Part shown: positions 56,584 to 64,000 of the stretch, one piece after another
Position numbering within the stretch: the first letter of the stretch is position 1
Layout of the letters: each line of letters opens with the position of its first letter
Assembly: GCF_003932505.1 (NCBI RefSeq)
Contig: NZ_QZMU01000001.1
Coordinates: forward strand, 1,364,001-1,428,000
From: Thiohalobacter thiocyanaticus
GTDB lineage: Bacteria > Pseudomonadota > Gammaproteobacteria > Thiohalobacterales > Thiohalobacteraceae
Length of the DNA stretch: 64,000 nucleotides
Reading direction: 5' to 3'
Notes under the pieces: model-generated
Seen by the model: the letters and a program-made list of their open reading frames with translations, nothing else
What the model was told of the DNA's origin: nothing
Database searches by the model: none
Made by a program: the position numbers and the translations under genes

Positions 56584-58730
56584 TCACTCCAGCCTTACCC
56601 GATACACCTCGGACAGCGAGATCCTATGCTCCCGCGCCAGCTTGAGCGCATTCTCGGTCAGCGCCACCATGCCCCCGGCCCGGGCGCGTTCGCGCACCTC
56701 GTCGGCGGAGACGTCGGGGCGCAGGATATCGCGCAGCTCGGGCGTCATCACCAGGAGCTCGTAGACCGCCATGCGGCCGTGAAAGCCGGTCCTGGTTGCA
56801 GGTCTCGCAGCCGGCGCCGTGATGGAATACCTCGTCCTCCGCCACCCCCAGGAACCTGCGCATGGTGGCATCGACCGGCTCCGGCTCGATGCAGTGCGGA
56901 CAGTTGATGCGCACCAGGCGCTGGGCCAGCACGCCCAGCAGTGATGACTTGACCAGGAAGGACTCCACCCCCATTTCGATCAGGCGCATGACCGTGGTCG
57001 GCGCGTCGTTGGTGTGCAGGGTGGAGAGCACCAGGTGGCCGGGAGCGCGCTCTCGACAGCGATCCTGGCCGTTTCCTGGTCGCGTATCTCGCCGACCATG
57101 ATCACGTCCGGATCATGACGCAGAATATTGCGCAGGGCACGGGCGAAGGTGAAACCCGGCGCGGTGTTGACCTGGATCTGCTCAATGCCGTCGATGTGAT
57201 ATTCGACCGGATCCTCGACGGTGATGATGTTGACGTTCTGCTTGCGTACTTCCTGCAGCGCGGCATAGAGGGTGGTTGACTTGCCCGAACCGGTGGGGCC
57301 GGTGACCAGCAGCATGCCGTAGCTCTTGTGCAGCAGATCCACGAAGCGCTCGGCATCCTGACTGTTGAAACCGATGTCGCTGATGGAGCGCAGCCCGGTC
57401 TGGACGTTGAGCAGGCGGATGACCACGCTCTCGCCGTTGACGGTGGGGATGACCGAGATGCGCATGTCCACGATCGAATCGCCCTCGAGCATGCGGGCAC
57501 GGCCGTCCTGGGGCAGACGGCGCTCGGCGATGTTCATGCGGCCGATGATCTTGATGCGCGCCACCACCGCGGCCAGCAGTGCCTTGTTGAAACGGCGGAT
57601 GGGCACCAGGCTGCCGTCCTGGCGGAACAGCAGGGCGACGTCGTCCTCGTCGGGACGGATATGGATGTCCGAGGCGTTGCGGTGGATCGCATCGGTGAGG
57701 ATGTGATTGACCATGCGCACCACGGGCTTTTCCTTGCCCATGCGCTCGATCTCGTGCAACGACATCTCGCGCACTGTTTGTTCCTGCGCTGCCCTGAGAC
57801 GCTCCTAGTTCATGCAGGGCGGCTTGTCCTCCGCAGCCCACCGGACCAGGTAATCTATCGCGTGCCGCGATTGCCTCGCTCCTCGGCCACGCAGCGCTCC
57901 CCGCTCATGCCGAAACGAAATTGCAGCAGCTGGAAACCAGCTCGATACCGCGCGGGTTCTCTCATCCCACACCAGTGGTCGCGGAACACCATCAGCGGAA
58001 AGACACCGTGCTGGCGCACCACCGACTCGGACAACAGCCGCAGCACGGGCTCGTCGACACGGAAGTGCTTGAGATCCACAAAGGGCACACCCAGGCGCAC
58101 GGCCAGCTCGGCCGGACTCTCGTCGGCGCGCGGCGCGTCAGTGAGGCTGCGGCGCTGGCGGGCGCCGGTGAGAAAATAGCAGCTGTGGGCGGACAACAGC
58201 CGCGAGAGCTGGTCGGGGTCGCGCACCGGGCGGTCGAGACGCACCGGTGCGGCCGTACTGTCAGCCGTATCCACCGCCGGCTGGCCGTGCCCCTCCATGC
58301 CGCCGATGCGATAGCGGGTGATCGCCGCCAGCGGCAGCCACAGCCGGTGCAGGGCGCCGTCCTCGCCGGACTCCAGCAGGTGCAGGCCGTGGGCGTCCAG
58401 GCGTACTTCCCGGCACAGGCCGTGGCGCAGGCCGCCGTCGCGAAACTCCACGTGATAGGTCTTGGCTTCGTCCCGGTCCGCGGCCGCGCCGGGCGCGGCC
58501 CGGAAATCCTGTTCGAAGGCCAGCATCCGGATGCCTTCAAAGGGAACCTTGCTCCGTTCGCCGGCCTGGTGGTCGTACAGGACCAGGTGCAGTCCGGTCT
58601 CGTCGAATTCGCACAATTCGCCGGCCAGCGGCCCGGCATCGAAACGCTCAAGCCGGACCTCGGCGCCCGCGTGCCCGGCGGCACCGGCGGCGGTCAGCTC
58701 GGCGGGGGAAATACTGAGAAGTTTGCTCAT
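56584..58730 (-). pseudogene. GspE/PilB-type secretion ATPase broken by several indels
   Basis: The N-terminal frame (58730 to about 57960) has an unrecognised domain and then an MshEN-like region, VPFVDLKHFRVDEPVLRLLS. Between about 57960 and 57775 the frame shifts several times; the sense returns at RAAQEQTVREMSLHEIERMG with small insertions removed. The ATPase core follows: NASDIHIRPDEDDVALLFRQ, Walker A GPTGSGKSTTLY and [16 protein letters not shown]. At about 57042 one missing base breaks [18 protein letters not shown]. Near 56797 one extra G in CAGGACC breaks [16 protein letters not shown]. The zinc-binding CPHC and CETC pairs are present. Corrected, it is about 710 residues and would power a type II secretion or type IV pilus-like system. 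Sequencing error is likely. Confidence 0.82.
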
Positions 58731-58940
58731 GAAACGGGTCCGGACATTGTGCAGGTTTTAGCGACCCGCATAGGTCGAAGTTTAAGGAAACTCTGATGAT
58801 TACCCTTCCCGTCATTCCCGCGAATGCGGGAATCCATACGTTTCAGAGACATGGATGCCCGCCGGAGCCTGTGCCGGCGCAGTCCGGTACGGGCATGACG
58901 AATAAATCAGAAGTTATTTGAATCAGACGAGGAGGGGAAA

Positions 58941-58986
58941 TGGAGCGGGTGATGGGAATCGAACCCACGTCATCAGCTTGGGAAGC
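58941..58986 (-). tRNA. 3' half of a split tRNA-Gly (CCC)
   Basis: On the minus strand GCTTCCCAAGCTGATGACGT starts in the anticodon stem-loop and continues through a complete T-arm (GTTCGATTC) and the acceptor strand CACCCGC followed by TCCA. The 5' half lies 2.55 kb away at 61534-61570. Joining the halves at the shared GCTTCCCAA gives a perfect 74-base tRNA-Gly cloverleaf with anticodon CCC. Confidence 0.9.
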
Positions 58987-59150
58987 AATTAGGGTACAAA
59001 AAAGTTCTATATTTTTCAGAGAGTAATAAGCGATCAATTTTGTACCGGTATCAAAAACGGTTACACCCTCTTTTCACCGGTATCAATTTTGCCAGAATTT
59101 TGGTCATTCCAATTGCTTAAACACACAGAATGTAGACAATACGAAAACAT

Positions 59151-59226
59151 GCAGGCGTAGCTCACCTGGTAGAGCGCGACCCTCCCACGGTCGAGGTAGC
59201 GAGTTCGAGTCTCGTCGCCTGCTCCA
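59151..59226 (+). tRNA. Intact tRNA-Gly (anticodon CCC) carried by the element
   Basis: A 76-base cloverleaf. The acceptor strand GCAGGCG pairs with CGCCTGC. The D-stem is GCTC/GAGC, the anticodon stem is CGACC/GGTCG with loop CTCCCAC (anticodon CCC), and the T-stem is GCGAG/CTCGT. The end is TCCA, so U73 and encoded CCA are present as expected for glycine. It differs strongly from the split host gene outside the acceptor and anticodon, so it is not a duplicate of it. Its anticodon arm lacks GCTTCCCAA, the sequence at which the host gene was cut. Confidence 0.95.
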
Positions 59227-59418
59227 TTTCTCTTCAATCTTTAAAGCTAATCGGCCAGATCACGAAGCCACATCTAAAATAAATTCATTCAGCTCTGCAC
59301 AAGCTCCATGTCTTCTTTGCTCATTGCGCTTGCTCCGTTTTTGGCTCAACGCAACGACCTGCCCGAAATCCAAAAAAACGATAACGAGTTCTTCAAAATT
59401 TTCTATGGAGGCATAAAA

Positions 59419-59817
59419 ATGATTAACAAACAAACTCTAGTGTTTCTTTTGCTGTTACCTTGGTCAATCTGCCTTGCTGCCAACAACGACTCATTCCATC
59501 AAAATGGTAGTGTTGGCTTTTTCAATATGGACGGGGACCTATGGAACAGGTCAAATAAGGTCGTGAAGACATTTTACTTATCTGGATTATATGACGGCAT
59601 GTTTTTCTCTGAGTTAGATGTAAATGGAACTACCATCACAACTCAACTCAGATTGGACAACATGGTGACGGCACTAGATGAATTTTATTCTGACTATCGA
59701 AACGCCAAACTACCAGTCCCTGTCGCTCTGATTATCGTAACTAAAGAATTACAGGGTAGGCCAGCCGAAGAAATTGATGAGACATCACGTCAAATGCGGA
59801 AGCATTTCTCCCAGTAA
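59419..59817 (+). CDS. Small putative exported protein of the tRNA-Gly element
   Basis: 132 residues from ATG 59419, with GGAG about 8 bases upstream; the frame opens earlier but only this start gives a signal peptide (MINKQTLVFLLLLPWSICLA). The mature part has NGSVGFFNMDGDLWNRSNKV, VKTFYLSGLYDGMFFSELDV and an Asp/Tyr-rich ALDEFYSDYRNAKLPVPVAL. I do not recognise a family. The leader region TTCTTCAAAATTTTCTATGG before the start is nearly repeated before the next gene, suggesting duplication of a promoter-leader unit. AT-rich codons set it apart from the flanking genome. A periplasmic cargo protein is the best description. Confidence 0.75.
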   Translation: MINKQTLVFLLLLPWSICLAANNDSFHQNGSVGFFNMDGDLWNRSNKVVKTFYLSGLYDGMFFSELDVNGTTITTQLRLDNMVTALDEFYSDYRNAKLPVPVALIIVTKELQGRPAEEIDETSRQMRKHFSQ

Positions 59818-59894
59818 ACCTATTCAAACGAACTGACGAACACTTCATTCATCACTAAAGAATTCTTCGAATTTTTCTATTGAGGGACATAAGA

Positions 59895-60500
59895 ATGATT
59901 AATAAGCTACTCAAGGTATTGATCATTATGTTTTCATCGCAGGCAGGGGCAGAAGGCATGCCAATCCTCCTTGGAGGGGGGATTGAAAGCATCATCGGCA
60001 CCAAAGAGAGTTTCAAGATAAATATCGTCGATGAAGTAGAAGATGGATGCTTACCACGCCCTTCACGATTAAGTGACAAGGCAGAACTCGTCCTTAGGCG
60101 CAATAATTTCAAAATAAATGACGACGATTCGCTCGCAACCGATGTGTTTGTAATTTATGCACTTGGTTATGAAACTGTTGAGGATCTATGCGTTGTCTAC
60201 CTTTCAGCCGATCTGTATACCACAGTAAGCGCCCACGTCCCTTTTTCAGATAAAATCGAATCGGGAAATAAAACATTGATAAGGGCTAATCATGAAGTGG
60301 GTGCAGGACTTATGGCAGGACCTAAGTCAGGCATGCAAAAAAGATTAGAGGAGCAAGCTAACACGTTCACAGAAACGTTTGTGTTGAATATAACGCGGGC
60401 TAAGGATCATATTGAAGAGAATTACCCATCAATATTTGAAGAACGCGAAAGGATGCTAAAGAAGTGGGCCGAAGAATTTTCAGGTGAGAGCGAGGAATAG
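59895..60500 (+). CDS. Second putative exported protein of the tRNA-Gly element
   Basis: 201 residues from ATG 59895 (an in-frame earlier start is possible), with GAGGGACATAAGA before it. MINKLLKVLIIMFSSQAGA is a signal-peptide-like start that shares its first residues (MINK) with the preceding gene's product. The mature protein contains GGGIESIIGTKESFKINIVD, DVFVIYALGYETVEDLCVVY and a charged helical C-terminus (RAKDHIEENYPSIFEERERM). Two internal cysteines could form a disulfide. No family recognised. It follows the previous gene by 77 bases on the same strand and probably shares its transcript or has its own copied leader. Confidence 0.75.
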   Translation: MINKLLKVLIIMFSSQAGAEGMPILLGGGIESIIGTKESFKINIVDEVEDGCLPRPSRLSDKAELVLRRNNFKINDDDSLATDVFVIYALGYETVEDLCVVYLSADLYTTVSAHVPFSDKIESGNKTLIRANHEVGAGLMAGPKSGMQKRLEEQANTFTETFVLNITRAKDHIEENYPSIFEERERMLKKWAEEFSGESEE

Positions 60501-60503
60501 TTA

Positions 60504-61343
60504 TTAGCTACGCATCTCTGCCCCTTCTTTTGTTATGGAATTCTTTAATTCGCTTGCTTTTTTAATAATAGCCGCAGCTTTTTCCATGCTTTCTTGGTCA
60601 GCCTCCTCTCCCTTTAATGTTTTTTCACACTCCCTGAGGATCATATCTTCAATAGTCTCCAAAAAATAATAATATGCCCCAGTATCAAACTCATCTATTT
60701 TGTCGCCTACACTAGGTAACGCCTCCTTAATTAACCCTCTCAACCTTTCCTTGTCCGTAAAATCTTTATCTATTCCATTTTTTAACGCCTGTAATCTAAT
60801 CACAGCATTCATTATTATCGCTGAGTACGCACTATAATAAGCCCACGCCAGCTTTGATATGTAAATGCGTGACATTGATGCGTCTTGAAATGCCGTCTCA
60901 GGCAACTTCAGATTTTGTTCCATTGTTCTGAATATCTCCCTAAACTCTTCGTTCCTAGCTGCCTCCTTCGCGGCCTCTTCGAATTTAATTACCGACATCC
61001 AGCCTGCCACCCCCTTGCAATGGGCATGTGACACAACTGCTCCCCACAATTTTTCTACGGCATCCAACTGCTTCTCATAAAGGCGAGTCTGTCGATTTAC
61101 AACACCTGACAATGCTCCACTTCTAATCGCCTCAATCTGCGCCGTCTTTTCATTGAGTGTACCCCTGAATTCTTCCTCACTCTTTCTCAGTTCAGCTCTT
61201 AGATTTTCAATTTTTTCGTCATACTCATGCCCGACCGCATTCGTGAGTCGAGTAATAATTAGTTTCCTAAACATCCATATAGCTATACCCAATATAAGGA
61301 AAGAAGATATAGTTGGCGTCCAATTCATTATTATTGACTCCAT
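60504..61343 (-). CDS. Membrane-anchored coiled-coil protein of unknown function
   Basis: 279 residues from ATG 61343. One N-terminal membrane segment (TISSFLILGIAIWMFRKLII) is followed by a charged coiled coil (about residues 38-75: HEYDEKIENLRAELRKSEEE, FRGTLNEKTAQIEAIRSGAL). A largely helical domain then includes QTRLYEKQLDAVEKLWGAVV, LAWAYYSAYSAIIMNAVIRL and ALPSVGDKIDEFDTGAYYYF. It ends three bases from the stop of the convergent exported-protein gene. Such single-TM coiled-coil proteins are frequent cargo in small islands, and some belong to defence systems. I see no catalytic motif, so no function is assigned. Confidence 0.78.
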   Translation of the reverse strand: MESIIMNWTPTISSFLILGIAIWMFRKLIITRLTNAVGHEYDEKIENLRAELRKSEEEFRGTLNEKTAQIEAIRSGALSGVVNRQTRLYEKQLDAVEKLWGAVVSHAHCKGVAGWMSVIKFEEAAKEAARNEEFREIFRTMEQNLKLPETAFQDASMSRIYISKLAWAYYSAYSAIIMNAVIRLQALKNGIDKDFTDKERLRGLIKEALPSVGDKIDEFDTGAYYYFLETIEDMILRECEKTLKGEEADQESMEKAAAIIKKASELKNSITKEGAEMRS

Positions 61344-61533
61344 GATTTATCAGGGTCAGGCGTTCGTTTATTCGCGGCAAAGGCTGGGTAGCCTCTCAGC
61401 TTTCTTATTCTCACAACCAGTATCAAAATCGGTATCTGGGTAACTTGGTGTAACCGGTGGAGTTTTTGCCGGGCCAGATATAACCCTTTAATAAATACGC
61501 AGGTAAGGTGGTCTTTTTTGCTTGGCGGGAATT

Positions 61534-61570
61534 TTGGGAAGCTGAGGTTCTACCATTGAACTACACCCGC
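61534..61570 (-). tRNA. 5' half of the split tRNA-Gly (CCC)
   Basis: On the minus strand GCGGGTGTAGTTCAATGGTA gives the acceptor strand and D-arm, then GAACCTCAGCTTCCCAA runs into the anticodon loop and stops being tRNA (AATTCCCGCC follows). The acceptor GCGGGTG pairs with CACCCGC of the 3' half at 58941-58986, and TCAGC pairs with GCTGA. The gene in this position cannot yield a tRNA. Confidence 0.9.
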
Positions 61571-61628
61571 GCGCCGGGGTGATTCTACCCCCATCGGGAC
61601 AGGAATTTAAATGTTTTCAGCAGACATG

Positions 61629-61657
61629 AAAAAAGCGCCGCCCCGAAGGGCGGCGCC
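61629..61657 (-). terminator. Intrinsic terminator of the anchor-protein gene
   Basis: On the minus strand GGCGCCGCCC, TTCG, GGGCGGCGC and then six T residues. It lies about 25 bases after the stop codon at 61684 and is a canonical terminator. Confidence 0.93.
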
Positions 61658-61683
61658 TGTGTTGCAACCGCGGTGAAGCGAGG

Positions 61684-63195
61684 TCAGGCCTGGCGCCGGC
61701 GCAGGGCGAGGTAGCCCATACCCAGCAGGGCCATGCCCGGCAGCAGCGGATCGAAGCCGGAGCGGCCGGCGCTCATGACGCAGCCGCCATTGCCGTCGTT
61801 GTCATCGACGACGTCGGCGTCGTCGACCGGCAGCCAGGCGGGGGCCTCGGTGCTGGCGGGTTCCAGCGGCGTGATGCGCAGGGTGAAGCCGGCCTCCCCG
61901 GTACCGGCATCGTAGCCCGGCCAGGTGGTGATATCGCCGATCTCGATGTAGTAGTTGAGGTTCAGGTTCGCCAGGTCCTCGATCGGCCCCTGCTGGTAAC
62001 CGGGACGCCGTTCCAGGGTGGCCGAGCCATCGAGGGTAGTGGTCATGTCATCATTGGTCGCGGTACCGCCCGCGGCCAGCTCATACAGCTCGGTCTCCGG
62101 ATTCCAGGTGGCATACAGGGTACCTGCCGCCGTGGTGGCGCTGTCGCCATCGTCGTCATAGACCGTCGGCGGCGAGGCCTCCCAGCCGTCGATGTCGGTC
62201 TGGGGCACGACTTCCGTGGTGCGTGCGCCGGTACCGGCATCGATGTCATAGCTCAGCCACTGGGTGCCGTCGTACCAGGCGGCTACTTCGGCGTCGGTGG
62301 CCGGATTGCCGTCGTTGTCATAGAACCAGCCGGTCGGCACCCAGTCCAGCGGCAGCCATTCGCCGAACAGATCGGAGTAGTTGCTGGACAGGGCGGTGGA
62401 CTCGAAGCTGTCCTCATCCGTGGCCAGGGCGGCGGTATTCACCCCGAAGTTGGCGCGGGTGCTGCTGAAGAAACCCCAGTCATGCTTCTCGTCGGCCGGG
62501 CCGTAGAACAGACCGCCGGGGAATTCGGCCATCTGGTTGTCGCCCAGATCGTCCGCGGCATCGGCGCCTTCCTCGCGCAACGCGATCTTCACGCCGTCGC
62601 CAGCCGTGGACTTGACGAACTCGTCGCCGAGACCATGCCCCACTTCCACCCGGAATCCGCCCAGGCGGCCGCCGGTGTGGTTGTTGAGCTTGCCGATCAT
62701 GCGATAGACATTGACCGCCGGATCCTGGTCGTTGGCGACCGGGTTGCCGTCCTTGTCCACGATGGGATCGACCGCATCCACGTTCCTGACGGTGAACACC
62801 ATGTCTATAGGCCCCACACCGGTGGCGCTCATCTTGTAGCGCTTGTGGGTCTGGAAGCCATCGTTGCACTTCTTGTCCGGCGTACCGGCAAGCGACTCCA
62901 GCCGCGGCGCCATCACGCAGTCGGCAATGATCTGGCTGGCGCCGTAGACCGGCACATTGTTGTAGACAATGATGCCGGGATCCACGGCCTTGAGCTCATC
63001 CCAGTCCATTTCGCCATAGGTGATGGCACCCGCAACCCCACCGGAGACGTCGCGGTCATAGATGATGCGCATGGGCCCGCTGGCATCGAAGGGCCCGAAG
63101 TTGATCAGGTCGATTTCCTGGATTTCGCCGGCCAGGGCCGCAGGCGCCAGGGCCAGGCCGATGACTGTTGCAAGCACTTTCGGTCGGTTCTGCAT
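61684..63195 (-). CDS. Exported protein with C-terminal sorting-like tail (choice-of-anchor F-like)
   Basis: 503 residues. The signal peptide is MQNRPKVLATVIGLALAPAA cut near ALAGEI. The mature start (IQEIDLINFGPFDASGPMRI) and internal VDPGIIVYNNVPVYGASQII suit a beta-rich surface protein of the choice-of-anchor F type. Two similar Asp-rich modules are visible: GWFYDNDGNPATDAEVAAWY and TVYDDDGDSATTAAGTLYAT. The C-terminus has a Gly-Gly-Cys, then FDPLLPGMALLGMGYLALRR, that is a short motif, a hydrophobic stretch and arginines. This is a tripartite sorting tail of the GlyGly-/JDVT-CTERM style; there is no V-P-E-P, so it is probably not an XrtA substrate. It is monocistronic with a strong terminator. 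Confidence 0.75.
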   Translation of the reverse strand: MQNRPKVLATVIGLALAPAALAGEIQEIDLINFGPFDASGPMRIIYDRDVSGGVAGAITYGEMDWDELKAVDPGIIVYNNVPVYGASQIIADCVMAPRLESLAGTPDKKCNDGFQTHKRYKMSATGVGPIDMVFTVRNVDAVDPIVDKDGNPVANDQDPAVNVYRMIGKLNNHTGGRLGGFRVEVGHGLGDEFVKSTAGDGVKIALREEGADAADDLGDNQMAEFPGGLFYGPADEKHDWGFFSSTRANFGVNTAALATDEDSFESTALSSNYSDLFGEWLPLDWVPTGWFYDNDGNPATDAEVAAWYDGTQWLSYDIDAGTGARTTEVVPQTDIDGWEASPPTVYDDDGDSATTAAGTLYATWNPETELYELAAGGTATNDDMTTTLDGSATLERRPGYQQGPIEDLANLNLNYYIEIGDITTWPGYDAGTGEAGFTLRITPLEPASTEAPAWLPVDDADVVDDNDGNGGCVMSAGRSGFDPLLPGMALLGMGYLALRRRQA

Positions 63196-63492
63196 TTCTT
63201 TTCCTCATGGCCGCAGCCAGCCCTGCAGGGCAGGCACTGCACTGCATCAGTGACATTTAAACGGGGAAAACAGGCCGGGGACCAGGCCTCGAATCCGTAT
63301 CCAGCTCCCCGGAATTGACGACGTTGTGGACGGACCGCAATGTCGTTTAGACTGATCCTAATGAGGTAACGGGAAACTCAGAATGAGATTTCGCAGAAAC
63401 GGGGTCGACGGCTGGAGAATTCACATTTCGATAACAATTGCAACAGCCCGGGCAGCGACAACACGCCACGACTGAACCCAGAGCGAGTGCCA

Positions 63493-64000
63493 TGACGGGT
63501 AAACCCAAATCCGCGAGCTACTGCACCGACCGGAACTGGAAAGGACGTGCCGACTGTAGCCACTGCGGAATCCGGCATCTGATGCTGTTCTCCGCGCTGC
63601 CGGAGGAGAGCTTCGCCCATCTACTGAATCCGGTCGACAACTTCACGCTGGAACCCGGCGGCATCCTCTACGAGGAAGGCAGCAAGGGAGAGGTCGTCCA
63701 CTCCATCCGCCGCGGCCTGGTAAAACTGACGCACCGGAAACCGGACGGAGACCAGCGTATCGTCCGTCTGCTTGGACAGGGTGCCGTGGTGGGACTGGAG
63801 CTGCTGGATGCCGGCGTGGCCCACCAGCACACCGCCATAGCGGTCCAGCCCATCGATGTCTGCGCCATCCCGGTCACCACACTGCGCGACCTAGAAGCTC
63901 ACCATCCCGAGCTGTGCGACCGGGTGCGCCAGCAGCTGCAGTACCATGTCGACCGCGCCGATCACTGGATTAAATCCCTGAATACGGGAATCTCCCGTGA
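63493..64000 (+). CDS. Crp/Fnr family transcriptional regulator, C-terminus outside window
   Basis: 169 residues visible from ATG 63493. N-terminal cysteines in SYCTDRNWKGRADCSHCGIR lie in the place of the FNR cluster ligands. A cyclic-nucleotide-binding-like beta-roll follows: LEPGGILYEEGSKGEVVHSI, RGLVKLTHRKPDGDQRIVRL, LGQGAVVGLELLDAG and VQPIDVCAIPVTTLRDLEAH, with another Cys near the position of FNR Cys122. Only two of the three closely spaced FNR cysteines are present in the usual spacing, so a standard 4Fe-4S cluster is uncertain. The DNA-binding helix-turn-helix would be beyond the right edge. Confidence 0.85.

Larger units (their letters stand above)
58978..61542. mobile_element. Integrated element splitting tRNA-Gly(CCC) in the anticodon loop; carries a replacement tRNA-Gly(CCC)
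   Basis: The ends are the 9-base direct repeat TTGGGAAGC (58978-58986 and 61534-61542), which in the tRNA sense is the anticodon-loop sequence GCTTCCCAA. Excision between these copies would restore an intact host tRNA. The interior is clearly AT-rich compared with the flanks. It holds a full tRNA-Gly(CCC), two small putative exported proteins and a membrane coiled-coil protein, but no integrase or transposase. Near the ends are repeated motifs: ACCGGTATCAA at 59044 and 59077 and GGTTACACC at 59060 on the left, and TATCAAAA, GGTATCTGGG and GGTGTAACCGG at 61420-61460 on the right. These could be recombinase arm sites. The recombinase would have to act in trans. Confidence 0.85.

Noticed and set aside
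58978..61542. Self-splicing group I intron in the tRNA anticodon loop
   Set aside because: Group I introns do occur in tRNA anticodon loops, but this insert is 2.5 kb, has genes on both strands and a whole tRNA, and is flanked by a 9-bp direct repeat, as expected for site-specific integration.
61684..63195. PEP-CTERM substrate of XrtA
   Set aside because: The C-terminal tail lacks the V-P-E-P motif; the F-D-P-L-L-P plus Gly-Gly-Cys form fits another sorting class better.

Overview
The window is chromosomal DNA of a GC-rich gammaproteobacterium. Single-copy genes (glnE, ilvE, pilU, groESL, dsbD, cutA, mutY-yggX, asmA) have gammaproteobacterial architecture. The exosortase-A genes (xrtA, prsK, prsR, prsT) and the palindromic intergenic repeats suggest a Chromatiales/Ectothiorhodospiraceae-like organism. 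That placement is inference; there is no rRNA in the window.

Layout. 0-16 kb is core genome: the end of a glycan locus (GT4, ELM1-like), ilvE, glnE, pilU, an ECF sigma factor with a membrane anti-sigma partner, groESL behind a perfect CIRCE operator, fxsA, cutA and dsbD. 16-29.5 kb is the exosortase/EPS control block: prsR, prsK, prsT, GDP-fucose synthesis (gmd, fcl), a WecA-like initiating transferase and xrtA. 30-48 kb is a lower-GC glycan cluster: three sulfotransferase-type proteins, three methyltransferases, four glycosyltransferases, a flippase, a ligase/polymerase, a secreted glycoside hydrolase and a fused ATP sulfurylase/APS kinase. 48-58.7 kb returns to core functions: phosphomannomutase, tRNA-Phe, yggX, mutY, asmA and a broken GspE/PilB-type ATPase. 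58.9-61.6 kb is a small AT-rich insertion. 61.6-64 kb holds a secreted anchor protein and the start of a Crp/Fnr regulator.

How the genes fit together. Phosphomannomutase, Gmd and Fcl would supply GDP-mannose and GDP-fucose. The WecA-like and WecG-like enzymes would start a lipid-linked glycan, GT2/GT4 enzymes extend it, and the flippase and ligase/polymerase export and assemble it. The sulfotransferases need PAPS, which the APS-kinase domain at 46.5 kb could provide. A sulfated, fucose-containing exopolysaccharide under PrsK/PrsR control is the most economical reading, but it is inference.

Most notable observations. (1) A tRNA-Gly(CCC) gene is split in its anticodon loop by a ~2.55-kb element flanked by a 9-bp direct repeat. 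The element carries its own intact but divergent tRNA-Gly(CCC), two small putative secreted proteins, a membrane coiled-coil protein and no integrase. (2) The ATP-sulfurylase half of the Sat-CysC fusion lacks both sulfate-binding arginines and other motif residues, while its kinase half looks intact. (3) Four genes (gmd, the wecA-like gene, xrtA and the gspE-like gene) are broken by indels, packed so densely in gmd and mid-gspE that uncorrected sequencing or assembly error is the first explanation. (4) Intergenic regions are full of dRS3-like and other palindromic repeats, several expanded into tandem arrays.
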